From UBA1930 sp943371535 (lineage in GTDB: Bacteria; Bacteroidota; Bacteroidia; Chitinophagales; Chitinophagaceae), in contig CALRVE020000064.1 of the NCBI GenBank assembly GCA_943371535.1, forward strand, positions 1-16,131: a stretch of 16,131 bases of DNA. Reading direction: 5' to 3'. Positions 6,808 to 13,717 of this stretch are shown piece after piece (positions within the stretch are counted from its first letter, which is position 1; each line of letters opens with the position of its first letter). The notes beneath the pieces were generated by a model. It was not told the DNA's origin, ran no database searches, and worked only from the letters and a program-made list of their open reading frames with translations. Both the position numbers and the translations under genes were made by a program.

Positions 6808-7326
6808 TCATTTCCTACATAACCGCTTAATGATTGATACATGAGCTGGAAATTCTGCAATCAATTCATCGGCTTTAGCCAATTCAAAATCTGTAAAATC
6901 AAAACCTGGTGCTACGGTACATCCTACAAAGCTAAAATTAGTTTGTTCGGCTGGCTCACTAGCAAACCAACAATTGGCGGGTACTACAAACTGAAAAGTA
7001 TCGCCATTGATAATATCATTTCCTAAACGAGTTATCGTTAAATTTCCATTGGGATATAATACATATACTAACAAAGTTTCACCTGCATAAAAGTGCCAAC
7101 ACTCGTCACTTTTAATTCTATGAAAAGCCGAAAAATTGCCTTGTTCTAGCAAAAAATAAATGGCGGTAGAAAAATATTTTTTCTCGTTGAAACGAACTGG
7201 TAAAGCAGCTTGAGGAATAGATTCAGCTGAACGATAAGTCTCTTTATAATAACCACCCTCTGGGTGTGGCAACATGTTAAACTGTTGCACTAATTGTTGT
7301 ACGGTAAGCATATACATTGAATTCAA
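6808..7326 (-). CDS. Cupin_5 / DUF985 family protein
   Basis: A 172-residue single-domain cupin. The family opening PHPEGGYYKETYRS is at 20-33, the first cupin motif at 69-82 (H69...E75..H78, with FHRIKSDECWHFYAGE), the second around 106-125 (NGDTFQFVVPANCWFAS), and the closing GCTVAPGFDFTDFEL at 135-149. The family's biochemical role is not established; structures of relatives show a jelly-roll fold. ATGs at 7326, 7317 and 7311 are all possible; the family usually begins just before the LTVQQL helix, which would favour 7311, but nothing in the sequence decides. It follows the enoyl-CoA hydratase gene by 8 bp, so the two are very probably co-transcribed. Confidence 0.87.
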   Translation of the reverse strand: MNSMYMLTVQQLVQQFNMLPHPEGGYYKETYRSAESIPQAALPVRFNEKKYFSTAIYFLLEQGNFSAFHRIKSDECWHFYAGETLLVYVLYPNGNLTITRLGNDIINGDTFQFVVPANCWFASEPAEQTNFSFVGCTVAPGFDFTDFELAKADELIAEFPAHVSIIKRLCRK

Positions 7327-7334
7327 CTAATTAT

Positions 7335-8114
7335 TTATTTTCCTGTAAAAACAGCTTTACGTTTTTCTAAAAATGCTGTAGTGCCTTCTTTCATATCTTG
7401 GGTGTCGAAACAATTACCAAACTCATCAATTTCAACTCTATATCCATTTTGTGTTTCATCCCAAACAGCATTCGCTGCTTTTATACATGCAGCCACCGCT
7501 AAAGGTGCTTTTGTATTAATGAGTATTAACAAGTTTTGTGCTTTTGATAGTAATTCTTCCTGTGGTACAACATTATTTACCAATCCATATTGTAAAGCAG
7601 TACTAGCATCAATCATATTTCCAGAAATGAGCAGTTCAATTGCCCTGCCTTTACCAATCAATTGCACCAATCTTTGTGTACCTCCATAACCAGGAATTAA
7701 ACCTAGGTTTACTTCGGGTTGTCCAAATTTTGCATTTTCTGAAGCTATTCTAAAATGACAAGCCATTGCCAACTCACAACCTCCACCTAATGCAAAGCCA
7801 TTTACACAAGCAATGATTGGTTTTGGACTATTTTCTATTTTGGTAAAAATATCTTGTCCACGTTTTGCCAACTGCTTTGCGTCATCTTTTGATAAACCTC
7901 CAAACTCAGTAATATCGGCTCCTGCAACAAATGCTTTAGTGCCTGCACCTGTTATAATTACAGACTGTATTGAAGTACTGCTATATACTTCATTCATTAA
8001 ATTATCTAAATCGGTAAATACATCTTTATTTAATGCATTTAATTTATCTGGACGATTGATGGTTACTGTAAGTATTCCATTTTCTAATTGGGTAAGCAAT
8101 GTGGTATAGTTCAT
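7335..8114 (-). CDS. Enoyl-CoA hydratase/isomerase (crotonase family)
   Basis: Adds water to trans-2-enoyl-CoA in fatty-acid or related acyl-CoA breakdown; cytoplasmic. The 259 residues match the family. The AGAD oxyanion segment is at 64-67, and the G111/G112 turn leads into GCELAMACHFRIAS with Glu114. A second Glu134 lies in FGQPEVNLGLIPGYGG, so both catalytic glutamates of true hydratases are present at the normal 20-residue spacing. This makes hydratase activity more likely than a pure isomerase or decarboxylase. The substrate chain length cannot be read from sequence. The cupin gene follows 8 bp downstream; upstream, an 88-bp spacer made wholly of heptanucleotide repeats separates it from the NlpC/P60 gene on the same strand. 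Confidence 0.93.
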   Translation of the reverse strand: MNYTTLLTQLENGILTVTINRPDKLNALNKDVFTDLDNLMNEVYSSTSIQSVIITGAGTKAFVAGADITEFGGLSKDDAKQLAKRGQDIFTKIENSPKPIIACVNGFALGGGCELAMACHFRIASENAKFGQPEVNLGLIPGYGGTQRLVQLIGKGRAIELLISGNMIDASTALQYGLVNNVVPQEELLSKAQNLLILINTKAPLAVAACIKAANAVWDETQNGYRVEIDEFGNCFDTQDMKEGTTAFLEKRKAVFTGK

Positions 8115-8205
8115 ATTATTTATAATTAATTATTCATTATCAATTGTTCATTATTCATTGTGCATTGTTAATTGTCAATTGTTCATTGCCAATTGTTCAT
8201 TGTTA
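8115..8205. repeat. Heptanucleotide array filling the spacer between two genes
   Basis: Thirteen uninterrupted 7-bp units with the pattern ATTrTnn (for example ATTGTTC, ATTGTTA, ATTATTC). The array starts on the base next to the enoyl-CoA hydratase start codon (8112-8114) and ends on the last base of the NlpC/P60 stop codon (8203-8205), so it makes up the entire intergenic spacer including the region where ribosomes bind. Units are close variants of each other, several containing the CAATTG palindrome across their junction. Confidence 0.92.
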
Positions 8206-8964
8206 CAAAAATCGTTTAATCAATCTTAAAGAATGAGTTCTTTCATTGGTTTCGGAATTTACAATTCCCATATTATCTATTTTATCAATTCTCACTTTTC
8301 CTGAAGCATGTATAATATGTTCATCATTTAAAATAATGCCTACATGGGTTATTTTACCTTCTTCATTATCAAAAAAAGCTAAATCGCCCAATTGAGCTTC
8401 TTGTAAAAAACCTACTGCTTCTCCAATAGCTGCTTGTTGATAGGCATCTCTTGGCAAAGCAATATCGAGCATTTTAAAAACTTGCTGAGTAAAACCACTA
8501 CAATCTATGCCAAAAATGCTTTTTCCACCCCATAAATATGGTGTGTTAATGTAAGGGCGAAACACTTCGTAAATATCAATTTCTGCATTTAGTTCATTTA
8601 AATGAAAAGGTGTTTCAGTAAAACGAATAATGGTATTTCCAATTACCAATTCCTCGTTCTTAAAACAACCTATAAAACTTCCCCCCACTAAAAAAATAGG
8701 TTTATCGTTACAAATAGCATGCGTAATTGGTTCTGCTGTAAGCAATTGATGATTGGTGTTAAAAAAATGATCATCAACCTCCGTCAGCTGACTCTTTTGA
8801 CACCAACCTTCATAGCCATCATATACACTCTTAATTTGCCAAAAGTCTTTTGTAGTATTCAACACTTCAACACATTCACCTAATAATAATTGGCTCACCA
8901 TTTCACTTCTATGTGCTGCTTCTTTACGTAAAGGTGCTACAGATACAATAGCTGCTGCTTTCAT
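8203..8964 (-). CDS. Cytoplasmic C40 (NlpC/P60) peptidase, YkfC-like
   Basis: Probable gamma-D-glutamyl-diamino-acid endopeptidase that cuts peptidoglycan stem peptides. The 253 residues begin with an SH3b-like domain (about 1-65, with LRKEAAHRSEMVSQLLLGE and a DGYEGWC turn), a second divergent SH3-like stretch (about 75-115), then the NlpC/P60 domain (about 130-253). Catalytic residues are Cys155 (IDCSGF), His207 (THVGI) and His219 (IIHASG). The YLWGGKS loop at 143-149 is typical of YkfC relatives. There is no signal peptide, so it should act in the cytoplasm on recycled muropeptides rather than on the cell wall. It shares strand with the enoyl-CoA hydratase and the cupin, 88 bp apart; no other recycling gene is visible nearby. 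Confidence 0.88.
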   Translation of the reverse strand: MKAAAIVSVAPLRKEAAHRSEMVSQLLLGECVEVLNTTKDFWQIKSVYDGYEGWCQKSQLTEVDDHFFNTNHQLLTAEPITHAICNDKPIFLVGGSFIGCFKNEELVIGNTIIRFTETPFHLNELNAEIDIYEVFRPYINTPYLWGGKSIFGIDCSGFTQQVFKMLDIALPRDAYQQAAIGEAVGFLQEAQLGDLAFFDNEEGKITHVGIILNDEHIIHASGKVRIDKIDNMGIVNSETNERTHSLRLIKRFL

Positions 8965-9493
8965 GTTTTAATAATTGATCTAAGATGAATATTTTCTAAA
9001 AACGAATGAAATACTTGATTCAAAATTTTCAACAAGCACATTTTCTGATTTAAGGTATCAAAATAAAAACCTAACTTACTTGTATTAACAAGAAAGTAAA
9101 AATTAAAAACATTCACTCCCAATCAAGTCGTTATTCAATTGAATGTTTTTCCACTTTTGTCTTGACACAAAAGTGGAGTAAAAAGTCAAGGCTTTATTAA
9201 AAATGCTAAAAATTTCAACGATTGTCTAAAGAAAAACTAGCTCAAACAAAAGAATAAATTCTAACAGTTGTATGACTTACAATCACAAAACATCATTCAA
9301 CAGTATCACTTTAGTTTTTCTTCTTAACAACATTCATTGAAATTTTCTTAACGCATTTTTCATAAGGCCGTTTGAACGATAACTTAATGTAAAACAAATC
9401 TAAATGTATACTATTATGCTTTCGAAAAAAGAAAAAAGTAATTGATCGGTTATAAAAATGAATGAACAGAGTTTCAGAATATTTTACAAATAA
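8965..9493. other. 529-bp intergenic region without a gene
   Basis: AT-rich spacer between two minus-strand genes. Apart from the structured element at 9149-9190 I see no open frame with coding character, no tRNA-like fold, and no clear promoter, although a promoter for the NlpC/P60 gene must lie in its left part. Confidence 0.6.
9150..9190. repeat. Palindromic element with pseudoknot potential
   Basis: CCACTTTTGT (9151-9160) and ACAAAAGTGG (9167-9176) form a perfect 10-bp stem, extended by T9150-A9177, around the 6-nt loop CTTGAC. Eight bases after the stem, GTCAAG (9185-9190) is the exact complement of that loop. From memory, elements of the form TTTTGTCTTGACACAAAA with a following TCAAG are common in Bacteroidota spacers; that was not checked here. 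It is not followed by a T-run, so it does not look like a plain terminator. Confidence 0.65.
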
Positions 9494-9883
9494 TTATTTA
9501 GGACTCACACTTGTTTCAGGTGCAACGCCTCTTATTTCATATACACTATCTACAATATAAGTACTCATTCCACGCCAAGGTAATGTACCAAAATAGCGTA
9601 CATAATGTAAATTCACTTCACGTCCAGAATTCTTTTCCAGTTGTGCAGCAACCTTATCATCTATTACGCTAAATACAAATTCGTTACTTTGAACATTGGC
9701 TTTAAATCCACTTTGAATAATAATACCTTCCCAAGTTTTAAATACATATCCTTTATGTTGAAAAGTATTTAAAACACCTGCTTTGGTACCCTCGGCAAAC
9801 ACATAAAAAAAGCGTACATAACAAAATATAATGAGTGCAACAATAACTATGGTTGAAATGATATAAATTATTTTCTTTTTCAT
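9494..9883 (-). CDS. Small membrane-anchored conserved protein of unknown function
   Basis: The 129-residue protein starts with three lysines and a single hydrophobic helix (about 4-27), then a soluble domain of about 100 residues. Features of that domain are EGTKAGVLNTFQHKGYVFKTWEG (31-53), FVFSV (69-73) and HYVRYFGTLPWRGMSTYIVDSVYEI (93-117). I recall this pattern as a widespread Bacteroidota family that databases sometimes label '6-phosphogluconate dehydrogenase'; nothing in this sequence supports that label (no Rossmann motif, far too short). The N-terminal helix most likely anchors it in the inner membrane with the domain in the periplasm. It begins 13 bp after the M28 peptidase gene, so the two are probably co-transcribed. 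Function unknown. Confidence 0.8.
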   Translation of the reverse strand: MKKKIIYIISTIVIVALIIFCYVRFFYVFAEGTKAGVLNTFQHKGYVFKTWEGIIIQSGFKANVQSNEFVFSVIDDKVAAQLEKNSGREVNLHYVRYFGTLPWRGMSTYIVDSVYEIRGVAPETSVSPK

Positions 9884-9896
9884 ACATTAAAAGTAA

Positions 9897-11264
9897 CTAA
9901 AATATACTGGATTGATCTACTAAAAAGATAAGTGCAGCCATATTGATGGCTCCTAATAATAATTCTCTTTTATTCACTGCCTCAAATACATCAGATCTTG
10001 CATGATGCACATCAAAATAACGTTGAGCATCGGGCTGAAGACCTGCAATTGGAGTTTTGAAATTTCTATTTAAAGGACCAATATCTGCACCACCGCCACC
10101 AGCAACCAACTCTTCTGTACCATAAGGTTTTAATAATTTTAACCAAGGTTGTATAGCAATCAATTTATCGGCATTCATATTAAAACCAAATCCACGAGGT
10201 GTAAACCCACCTGCATCACTCTCTAATGCAAAAATGTGTTGTTCATTTTTTTGCTTAGCCACTTCGGCATATTGTAAAGCACCTTTCAACCCATTTTCTT
10301 CATTGGCAAATAATACAAAACGTATGGTATGCTTTGGCTGATAGCCCAATGCTTTAAAAACACGTAAAACTTCCATTGTATGTACAATTCCTGCACCATC
10401 ATCATGTGCTCCTTCGCCGTTATCCCAACTATCTAAATGTCCACCAATAGTAATGTATTGTTGGCTATTAGAGCTTCCTTTTAGTTCAGCAATTACATTT
10501 CTTCCAACTGCAGTACCCATCATTTTTCCATGGGTGTGTAATACTATTTTTAAGGTCGATTTTTTTCCTTCACTTGCTATAAAATCGGCATCTTGTCTGC
10601 CTAATGCAACAGCAGGAATTTTTGGAAAAGAATCGTTGTAAGTCATTGTACCAGTATGTGGATGATTATCAGTTGCTTCTGTTAAAGAACGAATCATAAT
10701 AGCAACAGCTCCATATTTTGCAGCACGGCTTGCTCCCAATCTTCTATAAATACCAGTTTCACTATAACTTTTAAAAGGACGAATATTGGTAGGATTAAAT
10801 CCTGCATTGAAGTAAACAATTTTACCTTTCACTTCATCTTTACGAATTTCTAGTTCCTCAAAATTTTCTACCACTAATACATTGGCAATCACAGGTTGTT
10901 CAGTTCCATTAGAGTTACCTAAGGCTACCGCATCTAATTTTTTATTCACTTTTTTGTTATTCATACTAACGATAGCAACTGCATCGCCTTTTCCACGAAC
11001 CCAATGTGGCACTTCACATTGTTGAAAATAAACGGTATCGGCCCCAAGATTTTGTAAGTTTTTGTACCCCCATTCTTCGGCTTTGGTGGCTTGTGGAGAA
11101 CCTGCCAATCTTGCTCCAATTTGTTTGGTTAACTGTTTCAACAAATCATAAGCTTTTCCGTTGATCAATATTTCATCGGCAATTTTTTTGATGAATGTGG
11201 AATCGCCATTTTGTGCAATAGTGAATAATGGACAAACTAAAAGGATTAATACTAGTTTCTTCAT
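9897..11264 (-). CDS. Secreted M28-family zinc metallopeptidase with PA domain
   Basis: Probable aminopeptidase or carboxypeptidase acting outside the cytoplasm. The 455-residue protein has a signal peptide (1-17, LLVCPLFTIA then Gln), a PA-like insert (about 115-250) and the M28 catalytic domain. Zinc and catalytic residues are all visible: His276 and Asp278 (GGHLDSWD), Asp288 (HDDGAG), Glu322/Glu323 (NEENG), Asp350 (ESDAGG) and His420/His421 (DVHHARSD). The arrangement resembles the glutamate carboxypeptidase-like Q-type branch of M28. Specificity cannot be assigned. The small anchored protein gene follows 13 bp downstream. The upstream spacer is divergent with bshA and filled with repeats. 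Confidence 0.92.
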   Translation of the reverse strand: MKKLVLILLVCPLFTIAQNGDSTFIKKIADEILINGKAYDLLKQLTKQIGARLAGSPQATKAEEWGYKNLQNLGADTVYFQQCEVPHWVRGKGDAVAIVSMNNKKVNKKLDAVALGNSNGTEQPVIANVLVVENFEELEIRKDEVKGKIVYFNAGFNPTNIRPFKSYSETGIYRRLGASRAAKYGAVAIMIRSLTEATDNHPHTGTMTYNDSFPKIPAVALGRQDADFIASEGKKSTLKIVLHTHGKMMGTAVGRNVIAELKGSSNSQQYITIGGHLDSWDNGEGAHDDGAGIVHTMEVLRVFKALGYQPKHTIRFVLFANEENGLKGALQYAEVAKQKNEQHIFALESDAGGFTPRGFGFNMNADKLIAIQPWLKLLKPYGTEELVAGGGGADIGPLNRNFKTPIAGLQPDAQRYFDVHHARSDVFEAVNKRELLLGAINMAALIFLVDQSSIF

Positions 11265-11309
11265 GGGCTAAAGTTAAATGAACAGAATGAAATTTGAGTT
11301 TGGATTTGT

Positions 11310-11477
11310 TAGATGCTAGATACTAGATGCTTGATACTAGATGTTGGATAGTTGTTACTAGTTACTAGTTGCTAGTTGCTGGTTTTAGTTTTTAGATTCT
11401 AGTTTTTAGTTTTTCTAACTTCCGACTTCCGACTTCCGACTTCTGACTTCTGTCTTCTGTCTTCCGACTTCTGCCTC
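11310..11477. repeat. Heptanucleotide tract, 24 in-phase units of drifting sequence
   Basis: The stretch divides into 24 consecutive 7-bp units with no phase slip. Unit sequence drifts in steps: TAGATGC/TAGATAC, then TAGTTAC/TAGTTGC, then AGTTTTT, then CCGACTT, CTGACTT and CTGTCTT, then CCGACTT again. Seven CTAG tetranucleotides occur in the first part. It lies in the 404-bp divergent spacer between the M28 gene and bshA. A short minus-strand open frame crossing it (11392-11574) is translated repeat, not a gene. 11265-11309 and 11478-11609 hold nothing else that I can call. Confidence 0.9.
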
Positions 11478-11609
11478 CCTTACAATAACTTTTCCCATCA
11501 ATCGTCTCTATGAATTGTAAACGGTAAGAACTTAATGAAAAAATAGTTGTTAATTGCAATCGTAAATACAACAAAAACTTAATTATTTATTGAAGCCAAT
11601 ACAATTTAC

Positions 11610-11661
11610 TTATCTCGACTAGGCTCGATGATGGTTACAATTGTTTCGACTTCGCTCAACA
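11610..11661. repeat. Two TCGACTnnGCTC-loop hairpins just upstream of bshA
   Basis: The first hairpin has stem TTATC/GATGA (11610-11614 and 11627-11631, one G-T pair) around loop TCGACTAGGCTC. The second has stem TGTT/AACA (11642-11645 and 11658-11661) around loop TCGACTTCGCTC and ends 7 nt before the bshA ATG. The loops match the loop of the elements at 101-120 and 1185-1204 while the stems differ and stay complementary. Confidence 0.7.
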
Positions 11662-11668
11662 TATCAAC

Positions 11669-12814
11669 ATGCGTATTGGAATTGTTTGTTATCCCACATT
11701 TGGTGGTAGCGGTGTTTTAGCTACAGAATTGGGAAAAGCCTTGGCCGATGAAGGTCATCAAGTTCATTTTATCACTTATCAGCAACCGGTAAGACTAAAT
11801 GTATTTAATGCCAATATTTTTTATCATGAAGTGAGGGTTCCTACTTATCCTCTATTTGATTACCCACCTTATGAAGTTGCGTTGGCAAGTACAATGGTAG
11901 ATGTAATTATGAATCACGATTTAGACTTATTACATGTACACTATGCCATACCACATGCAAGTGCAGCCTACATGGCTAAACAAATTGTGAAAAGCAAAAA
12001 CGGCAGAAATGTTCCTGTAATTACCACTTTACATGGAACCGATATTACTTTGGTTGGAAAAGATAAAACATATGAACCCGTAGTAACTTTTTCGATCAAT
12101 GAAAGTGATGCCATTACTGCCGTGAGCGAAAACTTAAGAGAAGAAACGTTTAGAAGTTTTGACATTACAAAAGAAATTGAGGTAATTACCAATTTTGTAG
12201 ATGTGAGCCGATTCTCTAAAAAACCCATTGATGCATTTAGAAAAGTAATTGCCCCAAATGGAGAAAAAATATTGTTGCATGCCAGCAACTTTAGAAAAGT
12301 AAAGAGAGTGGATGATGTAATTAAAATTTTTGCAGAAGTAAGAAAAAAAGTTCCTGCTAAATTGATGATGGTTGGCGATGGTCCTGAAAGACCAGCAACA
12401 GAAGAACTTGCAAGAGCTTTAGGTGTTGATGGCGATATACGTTTTGTAGGTAAGCAAGAACAAATGGAAGAAATTTTAGCCGTAAGTGATATATTTTTAT
12501 TACCAAGCGACTATGAAAGTTTTGGGTTAGCTGCATTAGAAGCAATGGCTGCAAGAGCTATTGTAATTAGTAGTAACGCTGGCGGTTTACCAGAAATTAA
12601 TATACATGGCAAAACAGGCTTTATGGCCAATGTTGGCGATGTACAAGCAATGAGTGAGTTTGCTTTAACTGTTTTACAAAATGATACATTGTTGCTTGAA
12701 ATGAAGGAAGCAGCCTACGAGCAAGCTTGCAAATTTGATATACAAAATATTATTCCGGTATATGAAAAATTGTACAGCCGTTTTTGCAGAATGAATGTTG
12801 AAACATGCGTTTAA
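11669..12814 (+). CDS. bshA: N-acetyl-alpha-D-glucosaminyl L-malate synthase BshA
   Basis: GT-B glycosyltransferase (family GT4) that joins N-acetylglucosamine from UDP-GlcNAc to L-malate, the first step of bacillithiol synthesis; cytoplasmic. The 381 residues match BshA in length and signatures: start MRIGIVCYPTFGGSG (nucleotide/acceptor loop at 12-15), HVHYAIPHA (89-97), LHGTDIT (121-127), SNFRKVKR (206-213) and the retaining-GT motif EX7E at Glu283 and Glu291 (YESFGLAALEAMA). Other bacillithiol genes (bshB, bshC) are not in the window. The ATG follows a hairpin repeat by 7 nt. Its last 10 bp overlap the start of the alpha/beta hydrolase gene, so the two are translated from one message. Confidence 0.93.
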   Translation: MRIGIVCYPTFGGSGVLATELGKALADEGHQVHFITYQQPVRLNVFNANIFYHEVRVPTYPLFDYPPYEVALASTMVDVIMNHDLDLLHVHYAIPHASAAYMAKQIVKSKNGRNVPVITTLHGTDITLVGKDKTYEPVVTFSINESDAITAVSENLREETFRSFDITKEIEVITNFVDVSRFSKKPIDAFRKVIAPNGEKILLHASNFRKVKRVDDVIKIFAEVRKKVPAKLMMVGDGPERPATEELARALGVDGDIRFVGKQEQMEEILAVSDIFLLPSDYESFGLAALEAMAARAIVISSNAGGLPEINIHGKTGFMANVGDVQAMSEFALTVLQNDTLLLEMKEAAYEQACKFDIQNIIPVYEKLYSRFCRMNVETCV

Positions 12815-13620
12815 ACAAGCAACAAATATTTCGTTTTGCAAAAGTATTTATACTCATTTATGCCATAATGGGTATTGTGTTGTATTATGCTCAAGAATGG
12901 TTTTTATTTCATCCTGTTGCCATACATGCAGAAGAAAAATTTACATTTAAAGTTCCATTTAAAGAATTGAATATTGATTACGATTCAACCACTGCTTTTA
13001 ATTTGGTTGAGTTTTCGCCAACTGATACACTTAACATCAGAGGTATTGTACTATATTTTCATGGCAACAGAGCCAATATTAATAGATATGCACCTTTTGC
13101 TGAAAATTTTACAAAGCATGGCTATAAAGTTTTAATGCCCGATTACCCAAGTTTTGGAAAAAGTACAGGTAAATTATCAGAACAATTGTTGTACGAAGAA
13201 GCATTGCAAGTATATAAACTTGCAGTTGCTAAATATAGTGCAGACAGCATTACTTTATATGGCAAAAGTTTAGGAACAGGTATTGCTAGTTATGTTGCAA
13301 GTAAGAAAAATTGCCAACAACTTATTTTAGAAACGCCTTATAAAAGCATGACTTCATTGTTTAATAGGTATGCTTTTATGTATCCTTTAAGCAAAATATT
13401 GCACTATAAATTTCCTACAATTGATTACTTGAAAAAAGTAACTGCTCCGATTACCATTTTTCAAGGCACAGATGATTGGGTGGTGCCTTATAGTAATGCA
13501 ATACAACTAAAATCATCTTTTAAATCTACTGATGAATTTGTAACTATTGAAGGTGCAAGTCATAACAATATCAATGACTTTTCCTTGTACCATCAAAAAT
13601 TAGATAGTTTGTTGAAGTGA
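12805..13620 (+). CDS. Membrane-anchored alpha/beta hydrolase
   Basis: Serine hydrolase of the ABHD13/YqkD-like type. The 271-residue protein has an N-terminal transmembrane helix (about 12-29, VFILIYAIMGIVLYYA), the FHGN oxyanion loop (85-88), nucleophile Ser155 in GKSLGTG, Asp223 or Asp224 in GTDDWVVP, and His253 in GASHNN, so the whole catalytic triad is present. It begins inside the last codons of bshA (10-bp overlap, different frame), implying translational coupling. Whether it has any link to bacillithiol or only shares the promoter cannot be told. The substrate is unknown; the fold also fits lipases, thioesterases and peptidases. Confidence 0.88.
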   Translation: MRLNKQQIFRFAKVFILIYAIMGIVLYYAQEWFLFHPVAIHAEEKFTFKVPFKELNIDYDSTTAFNLVEFSPTDTLNIRGIVLYFHGNRANINRYAPFAENFTKHGYKVLMPDYPSFGKSTGKLSEQLLYEEALQVYKLAVAKYSADSITLYGKSLGTGIASYVASKKNCQQLILETPYKSMTSLFNRYAFMYPLSKILHYKFPTIDYLKKVTAPITIFQGTDDWVVPYSNAIQLKSSFKSTDEFVTIEGASHNNINDFSLYHQKLDSLLK

Positions 13621-13629
13621 GTATTTGTA

Positions 13630-13700
13630 AAGGTTTGTGAAGACACAAACCTTGGCAGTGGAACACAAACCTTGGCAGTGGGACACAAACCTTGGCAGTA
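13630..13700. repeat. Three 20-bp direct repeats with one inverted arm
   Basis: Units at 13641-13660, 13661-13680 and 13681-13700 share ACACAAACCTTGGCAGT with exact 20-bp spacing. Just before them AAGGTTTGTG (13630-13639) is the perfect complement of CACAAACCTT in the first unit, giving a 10-bp stem with a 4-nt loop, and can pair over 9 bp with the other two. The element sits between convergent genes, where a terminator is expected, but no T-run follows on either strand. Confidence 0.85.
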
Positions 13701-13717
13701 AACCTTGTGCAATAGCA

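Noticed and set aside
9494..9883. 6-phosphogluconate dehydrogenase
   Set aside because: A name I recall for this family in databases, but the protein is 129 residues with a membrane helix and no dinucleotide-binding motif.
11392..11574. Minus-strand open frame of 60 codons upstream of bshA
   Set aside because: Half of it is translated heptad repeat with Lys/Ser/Arg low complexity.
13630..13653. Classic intrinsic terminator
   Set aside because: The stem is good, but neither strand has a T-run after it.
13641..13700. CRISPR-like array of 20-bp repeats
   Set aside because: Units abut without spacers and only three exist.
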